Shown one piece after another: positions 45,141 to 53,653 of a stretch of 64,000 bases of DNA. The DNA is taken from NCBI GenBank assembly GCA_016868775.1, contig VGFT01000004.1, positions 62,001 to 126,000 of the forward strand. The letters are read 5' to 3'. Both the position numbers and the translations under genes were made by a program. Position 1 is the stretch's first letter. Each line of letters begins with the position of its first letter. Below the pieces are notes generated by a model, which was not told the origin of the DNA, ran no database searches, and was given only the letters and a program-made list of their open reading frames with translations. Origin of the DNA: Bacteroidota bacterium. GTDB taxonomy: Bacteria > Bacteroidota > Bacteroidia > Chitinophagales > Chitinophagaceae.

Positions 45141-46151
45141 ATGCCAACCGCCAGATTGCGTCGAAAAATTTCCCCCCGCGTGCTTAATGGACATCCCTGG
45201 GTATTTGCCAATGAGATCGATTCGGTCGATCCCGGCCTGCCGGACGGGGAGGTTGTCCAACTCATTACCTACGATGGTAAGTTCGTCGGGCAGGGCTATT
45301 TCAACAGCCAATCGCAGATCCGCATTCGGTTGCTCAGCCGCGACCCCAAAGCGCTTATCGATGCCACCTATTTTCATCAGCAACTGGAGCAGTGTTGGTC
45401 CTACCGAAAAAAACTTGGCTATGAAGAAAACTGCCGCTTGGTTTTCGGGGAGGCAGATGGGCTGCCCCAGCTGATCATTGATAAATTCAATGATTATTTC
45501 GTGCTCCAAACCCTGGCGTTGGGAATCGATCGATGGAAGCCCGCGCTGGTAGAGGCGCTCCAAAAAATTTTTCAACCCCGCGGCATCTACGAACGCAACG
45601 ATGTACCCGTACGGGCCTTAGAAGGTCTTCCTTTACAAAAAGGATTTCTTTCCGAGCCATTCGATACGCGCATACAGATCCAAGAGAATGGATTGCGGTT
45701 TCATGTCGACCTGGATCAGGGGCAAAAAACGGGTTATTTCTTGGATCAGCAAGACAATCGCCGGGCCATTCAATCCATCGTACGCGATGCGGAAGTATTG
45801 GGAGCCTTTACCTATACCGGCACCTTTGAAGTGCATGCTGCGCATTACGGGGCTCGGTCGGTATGGGGACTCGACATCTCTGCCTCCGCCGTGGAAATGG
45901 CCAATGCGAATGCAGCCTTGAATGGACTTTCGGATCGATGCCGTTTCGAAGTGGCCAATGCATTCGATGTGCTTAAGTCTTGGGGTAAAGAGGGAAAATC
46001 CTATGATGTGGTCATGCTGGATCCCCCCGCATTTACCAAAAGTCGGGAGACGATCCAAAAAGCCATTACCGGATACAAGGAGATCAACCTAAGGGGAATG
46101 AAATTGGTGCGACCGGGTGGGTTTTTGGTTACTTCCCTTGCACCAATTTGA
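45141..46151 (+). CDS. Class I rRNA cytosine methyltransferase (RlmI-like), frameshifted end
   Basis: A 336-residue reading frame of the RlmI/YccW family, which methylates 23S rRNA cytosines. An N-terminal PUA domain (PRVLNGHPWVFANEI) precedes a Rossmann methyltransferase domain with QKTGYFLDQQDNR, the SAM loop and the catalytic-region DPPAFTKSR. The frame ends at SLAPI-stop just after GGFLVT, where the family continues with a Cys-containing strand. The missing part lies in the next frame (46139-46312). One missing base near 46134-46139 would restore the full protein of about 390 residues; a sequencing error or a recent mutation would both look like this. Confidence 0.85.
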   Translation: MPTARLRRKISPRVLNGHPWVFANEIDSVDPGLPDGEVVQLITYDGKFVGQGYFNSQSQIRIRLLSRDPKALIDATYFHQQLEQCWSYRKKLGYEENCRLVFGEADGLPQLIIDKFNDYFVLQTLALGIDRWKPALVEALQKIFQPRGIYERNDVPVRALEGLPLQKGFLSEPFDTRIQIQENGLRFHVDLDQGQKTGYFLDQQDNRRAIQSIVRDAEVLGAFTYTGTFEVHAAHYGARSVWGLDISASAVEMANANAALNGLSDRCRFEVANAFDVLKSWGKEGKSYDVVMLDPPAFTKSRETIQKAITGYKEINLRGMKLVRPGGFLVTSLAPI

Positions 46152-46312
46152 TCCAGCCCGAACTTTTTTTACAGATCATCGATATGGCTGCCAAAGATGC
46201 AAAAAGAAAGATTCGACAGATTACGTATCAAACCCAATCACCAGATCATCCGATCGTATGGGGACAAGAGAACACCCAATACTTGAAATTTCTAATCATT
46301 CAAGTGCAGTGA
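46139..46312 (+). pseudogene. Displaced C-terminus of the RlmI-like methyltransferase
   Basis: In the frame two bases on from the main one, this stretch encodes CTNLIQPELFLQIIDMAA, then a Lys/Arg-rich helix, then SPDHPIVWGQENTQYLKFLI and a stop. That is what the family has after GGFLVT (S-C motif, then HP and YLK near the end). It has no start codon of its own. It ends 12 bases before the stop of the convergent mini T9SS gene. Confidence 0.7.
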
Positions 46313-46324
46313 CAAGAAAAAAAT

Positions 46325-46666
46325 TTACTTGGAAACCTGAAATGTAATCCCGCTGATGTAACTGCCATTTGCACTAAACAGTCGGAAAACATATAGTCCC
46401 GTAACATAATTGCTCACCTCCAACCGAACGGTGTTGGACGTAACCGGCCCGGTTAACATCTGCTTACCGGTTACCCCGTTTACCACTACAAATTTTGCAG
46501 GTTTCAATTGCGCATTCCAATCGACCTGGACATAGGTGGTGGCCGGATTGGGATAGAGACGAACTTTCGGTTGGTCTGTTGTATTAACCGTCGGGCGCAC
46601 CGACTGTGCTTCCAGTGTCATGCCGGATGCAAGAAAAAGCAGGGTTATGAACAATAATTTACGCAA
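46325..46666 (-). CDS. Miniature exported protein: signal peptide plus T9SS type A domain
   Basis: A 113-residue protein: a signal peptide (about 1-20) followed almost at once by a type A sorting domain (VRLYPNPATTYVQVDW, KFVVVNGVTGKQML, GLYVFRLFSANG, ITFQVSK). There is essentially no passenger between them. The start is read as TTG at 46666, which puts the basic RK pair before the hydrophobic core; the next Met (residue 16) would destroy the signal peptide. It may be a small surface protein, a decoy or regulator of the secretion machine, or a remnant of a larger cargo gene. Confidence 0.7.
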   Translation of the reverse strand: MRKLLFITLLFLASGMTLEAQSVRPTVNTTDQPKVRLYPNPATTYVQVDWNAQLKPAKFVVVNGVTGKQMLTGPVTSNTVRLEVSNYVTGLYVFRLFSANGSYISGITFQVSK

Positions 46667-46671
46667 CGAAC

Positions 46672-46679
46672 CAAAGCTA
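46672..46679 (-). promoter_or_regulatory. -7 element abutting the mini T9SS gene
   Basis: The minus strand reads TAGCTTTG, a perfect TAnnTTTG match, 5 bases before the TTG start codon at 46666. It supports that start and again predicts little or no 5' leader. Confidence 0.45.
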
Positions 46680-46694
46680 ATTTTATTTCCTCAT

Positions 46695-46726
46695 AAAAAA
46701 AATACCGGAGCATTCGTCTCCGGTAT
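46695..46726 (-). terminator. Rho-independent terminator after the peroxiredoxin gene
   Basis: A 9-bp perfect stem (46702-46710 with 46718-46726), 7-base loop, followed on the minus strand by a run of eight T (46702-46695). It lies about 75 bases past the peroxiredoxin stop and just upstream of the mini T9SS promoter, separating the two genes. Confidence 0.85.
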
Positions 46727-46802
46727 GATATCGATTTTATTTCGTAAAGTATTTGATAATCAATATTTTATCTTAACTATACGGACAAAGTTTGAACCTT
46801 TT

Positions 46803-47273
46803 TTAACAAAGGCGGCTCAAAACATCCTGGATTTTTTGAAAATCAGGCAGGTTGCCGGGATTGTCAAGTACTTCGGCGTATTGCACGATTCCATTGGCAT
46901 CGATGACAAAAGCAGCTCTTTTAGAGACGCCTTTCATATCCAGGATCCATTCATCATAAAGGCTGCCATAGGCGCGAGATACCTCCTTATTGAAATCGCT
47001 CAGAAGGGAGAAGTTTAGGTTCTGTAATTCCTTGAATTTAGCCAGGGTAAAAACAGAGTCGACTGAAATTCCAAGTACCGTAGCTTTTGCCTGCTCGTAT
47101 TGTGTCATGTTGTCCCGGGCGGTGCATACTTGCTGGGTACAGACGCCCGTGAAGGATTGGGGGAAGAACATCAGCAGTACATTTTTACCACGCAGTTCGC
47201 TGAGGGTAACTTTATTCTTTTCGGAGTCGTAAAGTGTAAAATCAGGGGCTGCTTGTCCAACGGATAATGACAT
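46803..47273 (-). CDS. Peroxiredoxin (BCP/AhpE-like)
   Basis: A 156-residue thioredoxin-fold peroxidase that reduces hydroperoxides in the cytoplasm. The peroxidatic Cys 45 lies in FTGVCTQQVCT, with a second Cys at 50 (spacing as in BCP-type atypical two-Cys enzymes) and a C-terminal Cys 156. The N-terminal VGQAAPDFTLYD is the usual family start. It has its own promoter and terminator, so it appears to be a single-gene unit. Confidence 0.92.
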   Translation of the reverse strand: MSLSVGQAAPDFTLYDSEKNKVTLSELRGKNVLLMFFPQSFTGVCTQQVCTARDNMTQYEQAKATVLGISVDSVFTLAKFKELQNLNFSLLSDFNKEVSRAYGSLYDEWILDMKGVSKRAAFVIDANGIVQYAEVLDNPGNLPDFQKIQDVLSRLC

Positions 47274-47308
47274 AAATTAAATTTATAGTTTATAACAATG
47301 AAGGAGGG

Positions 47309-47316
47309 CAAAGGTA
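47309..47316 (-). promoter_or_regulatory. -7 promoter element of the peroxiredoxin gene
   Basis: The minus strand reads TACCTTTG, a perfect TAnnTTTG match, 35 bases before the peroxiredoxin ATG and just past the stop of the decayed PorP gene. A TTTG at 47329-47332 is only 12 bases away, too close for a standard -33 box. Confidence 0.5.
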
Positions 47317-47327
47317 AAGAGAACGTA

Positions 47328-48035
47328 TCAAAATCGGGGGCAGCGGGAATCGGGAATGGAGTTGGGTTTGTACCAACGATAAATCAAGCTGGCCTCCATG
47401 CCGCCTCTGCCTTGGTTGAAAGGGGTTAGGTTAGAGATCGTGATATCATAGCTAAAAGAGGCAGCGATTTGTCCCATTTCAATCTTCACCACGGGGATGA
47501 GTGCTTCATTCAATCGCATGAAGGCGCCGGTCTGTATTGCATGGGTGGCATTTTCTGGGTCAACGCCCAACCGCAAACCATATAGCACCCCGGCCACGGT
47601 TTGCTCGAATCGGCCCTGACGGCTGTGGTCGGCCATGATCGTCATAAATCCTTGATCGGATACGCTCCATTTCATTCCGGCCGAGAACACCCACTTCGGA
47701 TTGAGTTCAATGTTTGCGTTTCGGAAATAGAAGGATTGCTATGGTCGGTTGAAATGGTGATACGCGATGCCCAGATAATAATTGTCGGAGGCACGGTCTC
47801 GCATTTGTGAATTGTAGCTCAGGCCCACACTTCCATCGATGTATCCGAAGGAGGTATTTGCCAGATTCTCGCCCGTACCGCCGGTTTCATAGGTGGTGTT
47901 GGTAGTCATTTTGCTGGGATCGAATCTTCTTTGTACCCAACCACCCATTGCCCCCAACGAGAGATACCTATTTTTGATTTCACTCAGCGATTTGTGGTAG
48001 TTGATCGCGGGCAGCAGTTGCGTGGTTGTCCATGA
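47328..48035 (-). pseudogene. Decayed PorP/SprF family gene (5' end lost, in-frame stop)
   Basis: The minus strand encodes the last two thirds of a PorP/SprF protein: TQLLPAINYHKSLSE, then LGAMGGWVQRRFDPSKM, AYHHFNRP, a TAG at 47739-47741, then QSFYFRNANIELNPKWVFSAG and a normal end at SRCPRF. The TAG is one base from a Lys codon, and the frame is otherwise intact on both sides. The signal peptide and first strands are missing; they are replaced upstream by a fragment of an unrelated lipoprotein. Hence a pseudogene, unless the stop is a sequencing error. Confidence 0.8.
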
Positions 48036-48250
48036 TTCCGTTCTTGACCGCGTTTACGGAATAGTCGGTGTTGTATTTAAATCGGTAGGCGGAAAAATCG
48101 GCGGTGCGATCCACGCCTCCTTCTTGGAAGTAGGTCATCTTCCAGTAACCGGTGGTCATGGCCTGAATGATCAGGTCCTCTACGATTTCGGATTTTTTTT
48201 CAGCCCAACAGGAGTAGGCTCACAAAAAAGAAGGATATTGCGTTTTTCAT
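48022..48250 (-). pseudogene. 5' fragment of a small lipoprotein gene, frameshifted
   Basis: The ATG at 48250 opens MKNAISFFFVSLLLLG and hits a TGA at 48200-48202. In the adjacent frame the sequence continues SCWAEKKSEIVEDLIIQAM, then TTGYWKMTYFQEGGVDRTA and FKYNTDYSVNAVKNGIMDN, which resembles small Bacteroidota lipoproteins of lipocalin-like type with Cys as lipid anchor. About 75 residues in, the similarity ends and the PorP/SprF remnant begins. So the locus has both a frameshift in the signal region and a truncation. Confidence 0.6.
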
Positions 48251-48313
48251 TCAGGCAATTTAAATGCATAGTATTGTTAATACAATCGTAAAACCCCTAC
48301 GTAGATTACCCTC

Positions 48314-49408
48314 ATGACCATCGCTGATATCTGTCAGAACCTGGAGCAATGGGCTCCCCCTTCCCTTCAAGAATCGTACGACAATTGTGGTTTGCTCGTC
48401 GGCGATTCGCAGCTACCCTGCACCGGTGTTCTTTGTTCGCTCGACGTCACTTTGGAAGTGATCGAAGAGGCAATGGCAAACGGATGCAACCTGGTCGTAG
48501 CGCATCATCCGCTGATCTTCGGATCGCTGAAGCGAATCGATCCGAACCACCCGGTTGGTCGCACCTTGACCTGCGCCATCCGAAACGACGTTGCCGTGTA
48601 TGCCATTCACACCAACCTGGACAACGTTCTCCATGGGGTGAATCATGCTATGGCGGAGCGCCTCCAGCTTGTTGATCGACAGGTATTGTCCCCCCAATAT
48701 CATATATTAAAAAAATTATATACGTATGTGCCCCCCACACATGTCGACTTGGTAGCCGATGCCCTTTTTCAAGCAGGGGCTGGACACGTAGGTCAATACG
48801 ACCAATGCAGTTTTCGGCAAGCGGGTGAGGGGAGTTTTCGTGGAACGTTGGGCAGCAACCCCTTTGTGGGGAAGGTTGGTGAATTGCACCGAGAGCCGGA
48901 GTGGAAATTGGAGGTTCTGTATCCGGTACATTTGGAAACTGCCGTGATTCGGGCACTGAAGGGTGCCCATCCATATGAAGAGGTGGCTTATGATCTGGTG
49001 GGACTTAGCAACCCGCACCCCTCTCTGGGCTCGGGGTTGATCGGTAACTTGCCCAAGCCCATGGATCCCAAAGAATTTTTAGACCAGGTCAAATTGGCCT
49101 TTGGATGTTCGGTTCTTCGTTTCTCGGGATTACAAACGGGGAAGATCCATCGCGTTGCGATCTGCGGGGGGGCGGGAAGCTTCCTGATTTCCAAGGCCTT
49201 AGATTCCAATGCAGATGCCTATTTGACGGCTGATATCAAATACCATGAGTTTTTTGAACCGGATGGGAAGATGCTGCTGGTCGATCTCGGTCATTATGAG
49301 TCGGAGCAGTTCACCATCGGACTCATACAGAGCTTTTTAGCGGAAAAATTCCCTAACTTTGCCGTCCTCAAAACGGGGCGGATCACCAATCCGGTCCGCT
49401 ACTATTAA
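48314..49408 (+). CDS. Nif3-like dinuclear metal centre protein
   Basis: A 364-residue member of the Nif3/YbgI/DUF34 family, thought to be a metal-dependent hydrolase or GTP cyclohydrolase-like protein forming hexamers. Metal ligands are visible in AHHPLIF (His 64-His 65), YAIHTNLDN, and at the C-terminus DIKYHEFF and DLGHYESE. The central insertion (about 130-230, with a PII-like fold in relatives) is present, so this is the long form. It leads a two-gene unit with the zinc-ribbon protein 19 bases downstream. Biological role is uncertain across bacteria. Confidence 0.9.
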   Translation: MTIADICQNLEQWAPPSLQESYDNCGLLVGDSQLPCTGVLCSLDVTLEVIEEAMANGCNLVVAHHPLIFGSLKRIDPNHPVGRTLTCAIRNDVAVYAIHTNLDNVLHGVNHAMAERLQLVDRQVLSPQYHILKKLYTYVPPTHVDLVADALFQAGAGHVGQYDQCSFRQAGEGSFRGTLGSNPFVGKVGELHREPEWKLEVLYPVHLETAVIRALKGAHPYEEVAYDLVGLSNPHPSLGSGLIGNLPKPMDPKEFLDQVKLAFGCSVLRFSGLQTGKIHRVAICGGAGSFLISKALDSNADAYLTADIKYHEFFEPDGKMLLVDLGHYESEQFTIGLIQSFLAEKFPNFAVLKTGRITNPVRYY

Positions 49409-49427
49409 CACCAAATTGTTCCGTTGC

Positions 49428-50183
49428 ATGGCTGCCGTTAAAGATTACTCCATTCAAGAGCGACTGAGTTCAGTGCTCCGCCTTCAAAAGATCGATAGCA
49501 AACTGGACGAGATCCACATCCTCAAAGGTGAATTGCCTATGGAGGTAGCCGATCTGGAGGATGAGATTGCCGGTTTGAAATCCCGTCAGATGCGCATCGA
49601 GGAGGAGATCAATGGGGTCAATGAGTTTATCAAACAGCGCAAAGAGGCAATTGCCGAGTCGGAGGCCCTCCTAAAAAAATACGAGAAACAAAGCAGCAAC
49701 GTCAAGAACAACCGAGAGTATGAGGCGATCAACAAAGAGATCGAAATGCAACAGTTGGACATTGACCTGGCCAAGAAACACATCAAGGATGCCGAAGGTG
49801 AAATTGCCCTGAAAGCCGTGAACCTCGAAGAGGCCAAAAAGAACATCGACGTAAAAGACGGTGTATTGCAGACCAAGAAAGGCGAATTGGACAAGATCAT
49901 TGCCGCGGACGAAAAAGAGGAGAAGCAACTCAACATACAAGCCGTGGAGGCCAAAGCCGCCGTGGAGCCCCGTCTCTTACTCAGCTATGAGAAGATCCGT
50001 TCCAATTACCGCAACGGATTGGCCGTGGTGCCCGTGGAGCGCGATGCCTGCGGGGGTTGTTTCCATGCCATCCCTCCCCAAAAGCAAAGTGAGATCCGGC
50101 AGCACAAAAAGATCATGATCTGTGAGAATTGCGGCCGTATTCTGGTTGACGAGGAATTGAACAACAGCATCTCCCTGAGCTAA
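49428..50183 (+). CDS. Coiled-coil protein with C4 zinc ribbon
   Basis: A 251-residue protein with a long alpha-helical coiled coil (about 20-190, rich in Glu and Lys) and a C-terminal zinc ribbon made of two Cys pairs, ACGGCF and CENCGR. It matches the C4-type zinc-ribbon family of CT398 type, which is commonly next to a Nif3 gene. Function is unknown; nucleic-acid or protein bridging is plausible. The ATG at 49428 (MAAVKDYS) is preferred; the longer frame begins inside the Nif3 gene. A strong terminator follows. Confidence 0.85.
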   Translation: MAAVKDYSIQERLSSVLRLQKIDSKLDEIHILKGELPMEVADLEDEIAGLKSRQMRIEEEINGVNEFIKQRKEAIAESEALLKKYEKQSSNVKNNREYEAINKEIEMQQLDIDLAKKHIKDAEGEIALKAVNLEEAKKNIDVKDGVLQTKKGELDKIIAADEKEEKQLNIQAVEAKAAVEPRLLLSYEKIRSNYRNGLAVVPVERDACGGCFHAIPPQKQSEIRQHKKIMICENCGRILVDEELNNSISLS

Positions 50184-50203
50184 TTTGACTTGAATTTTAT
50201 TCG

Positions 50204-50229
50204 ATCCCGACCCCGGTCGGGATTTTTTT
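50204..50229 (+). terminator. Rho-independent terminator after the zinc-ribbon gene
   Basis: A G+C-rich perfect stem (50204-50211 with 50216-50223) and a 4-base loop, running straight into seven T (50223-50229). It begins 20 bases past the stop codon and closes the Nif3/zinc-ribbon unit. Confidence 0.9.
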
Positions 50230-50293
50230 GCCCGGAAAATTGTACCCGGGGCTATGGGTGGGGAATGGATGATGAAGTAATTTGCCTGTTCGG

Positions 50294-51961
50294 ATGTTAC
50301 AACACTTGTACATACGGAACTATGCTCTGATCCGGGAAGTCCGAATGGATTTCTCAGGAGGATTTTCGGTGCTTACCGGTGAGACCGGAGCCGGTAAATC
50401 GATCTTGCTCGGCGCCTTGGGATTGGTCCTCGGCGAACGAGCCGATACCTCGGTGCTGCACGACCCTTCCGAAAAATGCATTGTAGAGGGATTGTTCGTC
50501 AAGCCCCGGCTGGCCCATCATCCGCTGATCGTTGAATGCGATCTGACCGAGGAATCCGAATGGTGTATTCGTCGGGAAGTGGGCGCCAACGGTAAATCAA
50601 GGGCTTTCTTGAACGACACACCGGTTACACTAAACCAACTGCAATCCTTTGCGTCGCAGTTGGTTGACCTCCACCAGCAATTCGATACCCTGGAATTGAC
50701 CGAGGCCGAACGCCAGCGCGAACTGCTCGATGTAATGGCGGGACTTCTTCCCCAGGTAGAGTTGTATGGTGAGCTCTATCAGGAATGGCGTCGACAACAA
50801 GCCCTTTTGCAGGAATTGGAAGCAAAACAGACCCGGGCACAACAAGAACAGGAATATCAGCTGTTCATTTTACAGGAACTGGAAGCGGTCGATTTTCAAC
50901 CCGGAGAGATCGAATCACTCGAAGAAAAAGTCAGGATCGGCGGACAATCCGAAGCCATGATTGCTGCCATTGGCTCAGCAGCACAGCAGTTGCACGGAGA
51001 GGGCGAAAATCTCCAGCAACAACTTCGTCGGATTCAACAAGCGTTGAGCCCCTTTGAGAAAAATGAAACACAAGTGAAAGAGTGGTTGGATCGCTTACGG
51101 TCGGTCGACCTGGAACTGCGCGAATTGGCCCGCGAATTGGATAGGTATGCCTCCAAAGACCCCTATGATCCACAAACGTTGGCCCATTGGCAGGAGCGCG
51201 TGTCTGTTGGATTTCGGTTGCTGAAAAAACATGGACTTCAAACCACAGCCGACCTGCTGGAGCTCCAAGAGAAACTCAAACAACAAATACAAACACATCA
51301 ATCACTCGAATCACACCTACACGCCCTGCAACAAAGCACCTCGAAAAAAGAAAAATCTCTTCGCCAGCAAGCTGCGGTTCTCCGGGAGGAAAGAAAGGCA
51401 GCCATTGATCCTTGGACAAAAAAAATAAATGCGCTGCTGACGCAAGTGGGTATGCCCACCGCCCGGTTCGGGATCGCACTCGAGCCCACCGAGCTGCAAT
51501 CGACCGGAGCCGATGTCTGCTCCTTTCTGTTCGATGCCAACTACGGAGGAGGAAAAGGCGAACCCAATTGGCAACCCGTTCGCAAAGTTGCCAGTGGAGG
51601 AGAGCTTAGTCGCCTGATGCTTTGTATCAAATCGCTGGTAGCCGATCAAATGAATCTTCCTACGCTGATATTCGATGAAATCGATACAGGCATTTCAGGG
51701 GAGGCGGCCAAGCAAGTAGGTCGGCTGCTTCGTGCGCTGGGTGTAAACCGACAAGTTCTCTGTGTTACCCATCAGCCACAAGTGGCGGCCAAGGGACAAC
51801 ATCATTGGCACGTAACCAAAACAGAAACCAACCGAGGCATCGAAACACAGGTTCAATTACTTATAGAACCGGAGCGCGTGGAAGTCCTCGCCCGCATTAT
51901 GGGCGGAGAACCACCCACCGACCTCACCCGTCAAAATGCGGCCGAACTATTGGCCGGCTAG
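50294..51961 (+). CDS. recN: DNA repair protein RecN
   Basis: A 555-residue SMC-like ATPase acting early in double-strand-break repair. Walker A is at 29-36 (GETGAGKS), then a long coiled coil (about 150-370), then the signature VASGGELSRLMLC and Walker B with TLIFDEIDTGISGEAA. Complete and of normal length. The start is the ATG at 50294 (MLQHLYIRNYALI); an upstream TTG at 50282 adds only four residues. Confidence 0.95.
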   Translation: MLQHLYIRNYALIREVRMDFSGGFSVLTGETGAGKSILLGALGLVLGERADTSVLHDPSEKCIVEGLFVKPRLAHHPLIVECDLTEESEWCIRREVGANGKSRAFLNDTPVTLNQLQSFASQLVDLHQQFDTLELTEAERQRELLDVMAGLLPQVELYGELYQEWRRQQALLQELEAKQTRAQQEQEYQLFILQELEAVDFQPGEIESLEEKVRIGGQSEAMIAAIGSAAQQLHGEGENLQQQLRRIQQALSPFEKNETQVKEWLDRLRSVDLELRELARELDRYASKDPYDPQTLAHWQERVSVGFRLLKKHGLQTTADLLELQEKLKQQIQTHQSLESHLHALQQSTSKKEKSLRQQAAVLREERKAAIDPWTKKINALLTQVGMPTARFGIALEPTELQSTGADVCSFLFDANYGGGKGEPNWQPVRKVASGGELSRLMLCIKSLVADQMNLPTLIFDEIDTGISGEAAKQVGRLLRALGVNRQVLCVTHQPQVAAKGQHHWHVTKTETNRGIETQVQLLIEPERVEVLARIMGGEPPTDLTRQNAAELLAG

Positions 51962-52083
51962 CAGGTGTGGATAACCCTAATTCAGGGGTGCAGAAATCGT
52001 GCAGAAAGAAAAATTTTTTTTCCATCGGGGCAACGAGTTATTTCGTGTGAAGGTTCATTTTGTGAATCGTCAACAAATGGTTT

Positions 52084-53652
52084 ATGGACGTCAAGAATAC
52101 TTCTAAAGATCGCGACCGGAAACGGGGCAAAACGACACTAGACATGAACAGTCTCGTGTACGGAAAGGTTCCCCCCCAGGCCAAAGACCTGGAGGAGGCC
52201 ATCTTAGGCGCCATCCTGCTCGAGAAAAAGGCATTCGACCTCGTAACCGAATTGTTGAAACCAGATTGTTTTTACGTAGATGCACACCAGCGGATCTATC
52301 GGGCGGTGCAGGCACTGGCGCAAAAGAACCAACCCATCGATATCCTCACGGTTGCAGAGGAGCTGAAGTTTCGGGAAGATCTTGAGATCATCGGCGGCAA
52401 CTATTACCTGACCCGACTCACCAATGCGGTCGTTTCTTCCAGTCACATTGAAGCACATGCCCGCATCATCCTTCAGAAATACATTCAGCGGGAGCTGATC
52501 CGCGTGAGTGGCGAGATCATCGGCGATGCGTATCAAGACTCAACCGATGTCTTTGAATTGTTGGATCAGGCCGAGTCAAAACTCTTTGAGATCACCAACA
52601 GCAACCTGCGTAAGAATTTTCAAACCATCGACTCCATCCTGGTTCAATCGATCAAGCGCATCGAGAATCTGCGAAATAAATCAGAGGACCTTACAGGGGT
52701 ACCCAGCGGATTCCCCAGCCTCGACCGTGTTACCTATGGATGGCAAAGCACCGACCTGATCATCCTGGCTGCTCGTCCCTCTGTTGGTAAAACCGCCTTT
52801 GCTCTGAACCTGGCTCGCAATGCCGCCATGCACGCCTCTAAGCCTACTCCCGTAGCTGTTTTTTCACTCGAGATGAGCGCTCCGCAATTGGTGCAACGGA
52901 TCTTGGCCGCCGAAAGCGAGATCCATATGGAAAAGATCAACCGGGGAAACCTGGCTGATCATGAAATGAAACAACTCTATGCCAAAGGGATTCAACGCCT
53001 GGCCCAGGCGCCCTTGTTCATCGACGATACCCCGGCACTGAACATTTTTGAATTGCGCGCCAAATGCCGCCGCTTGAAAAACAAGCACAACATCGGCATG
53101 ATCATCATCGACTACCTGCAATTGATGAGTGGTACAGGCGACAATCGAAACTCCAACCGCGAACAAGAGATCAGCAACATTTCCCGAAACCTAAAGGCAC
53201 TCGCCAAAGAACTGGCCGTTCCCATCATTGCCCTTTCTCAGTTAAGCCGCGCCGTGGAAACACGCGGTGCCGGTAAGGACGGTGTCAAAATCCCTCAATT
53301 GAGCGACCTACGCGAATCCGGCGCCATCGAACAGGACGCTGACTTGGTCATGTTCCTCTACCGCCCCGAATACTACGAAGTAACCATGGATGAGAACGGA
53401 GAGAATAATCGCGGGGAAACCATCGTTAAGATCGCTAAACACCGAAACGGCTCCTTGGAGACCATTCACCTGCGTGCCTTGTTGCACATCCAAAAGTTCA
53501 TCGACGAAAAAGACGGCGGAAACTACTCCACTGGATTGTCCCCCAACTGGAAACCGGTGAGTGATTTGGATAATCAGGGTCAAGCCAAAGTGTACTTGCA
53601 AACACCAAGTCGGATGAACGATTCTGAAACGACGGAGGATTTTGACGATTGA
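52084..53652 (+). CDS. dnaB: Replicative DNA helicase DnaB
   Basis: A 522-residue hexameric helicase of the replication fork. The N-terminal domain (VPPQAKDLEEAILGAILLE) is joined by a linker to the RecA-like domain with Walker A (ARPSVGKTAF), Walker B/H2 (IIIDYLQLMSG) and SQLSRAVETRG. It has about 25 extra basic residues before the conserved start and an acidic tail (SETTEDFDD). No intein is seen in the Walker A region, a common insertion site in DnaB. 122 bases after recN; rsmE starts 1 base after its stop. Confidence 0.96.
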   Translation: MDVKNTSKDRDRKRGKTTLDMNSLVYGKVPPQAKDLEEAILGAILLEKKAFDLVTELLKPDCFYVDAHQRIYRAVQALAQKNQPIDILTVAEELKFREDLEIIGGNYYLTRLTNAVVSSSHIEAHARIILQKYIQRELIRVSGEIIGDAYQDSTDVFELLDQAESKLFEITNSNLRKNFQTIDSILVQSIKRIENLRNKSEDLTGVPSGFPSLDRVTYGWQSTDLIILAARPSVGKTAFALNLARNAAMHASKPTPVAVFSLEMSAPQLVQRILAAESEIHMEKINRGNLADHEMKQLYAKGIQRLAQAPLFIDDTPALNIFELRAKCRRLKNKHNIGMIIIDYLQLMSGTGDNRNSNREQEISNISRNLKALAKELAVPIIALSQLSRAVETRGAGKDGVKIPQLSDLRESGAIEQDADLVMFLYRPEYYEVTMDENGENNRGETIVKIAKHRNGSLETIHLRALLHIQKFIDEKDGGNYSTGLSPNWKPVSDLDNQGQAKVYLQTPSRMNDSETTEDFDD

Positions 53653-53653
53653 C

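Noticed and set aside
45042-45575. Upstream extension of the grpE frame (178 more codons)
   Set aside because: It crosses the grpE promoter and runs antisense to the methyltransferase gene; GrpE proteins begin near the ATG at 45041.
46117-46347. A 76-codon frame over the broken end of the rRNA methyltransferase
   Set aside because: It is in the wrong frame to continue the methyltransferase and has no recognisable features; the true continuation is the frame from 46139.
48270-48284. Short dyad (GTATT-GTT-AATAC) before the Nif3-like gene
   Set aside because: Only five paired bases per arm and no second copy; not enough to call an operator.
52084-53652. Intein in dnaB
   Set aside because: The helicase sequence is continuous through Walker A and the following motifs at normal length.
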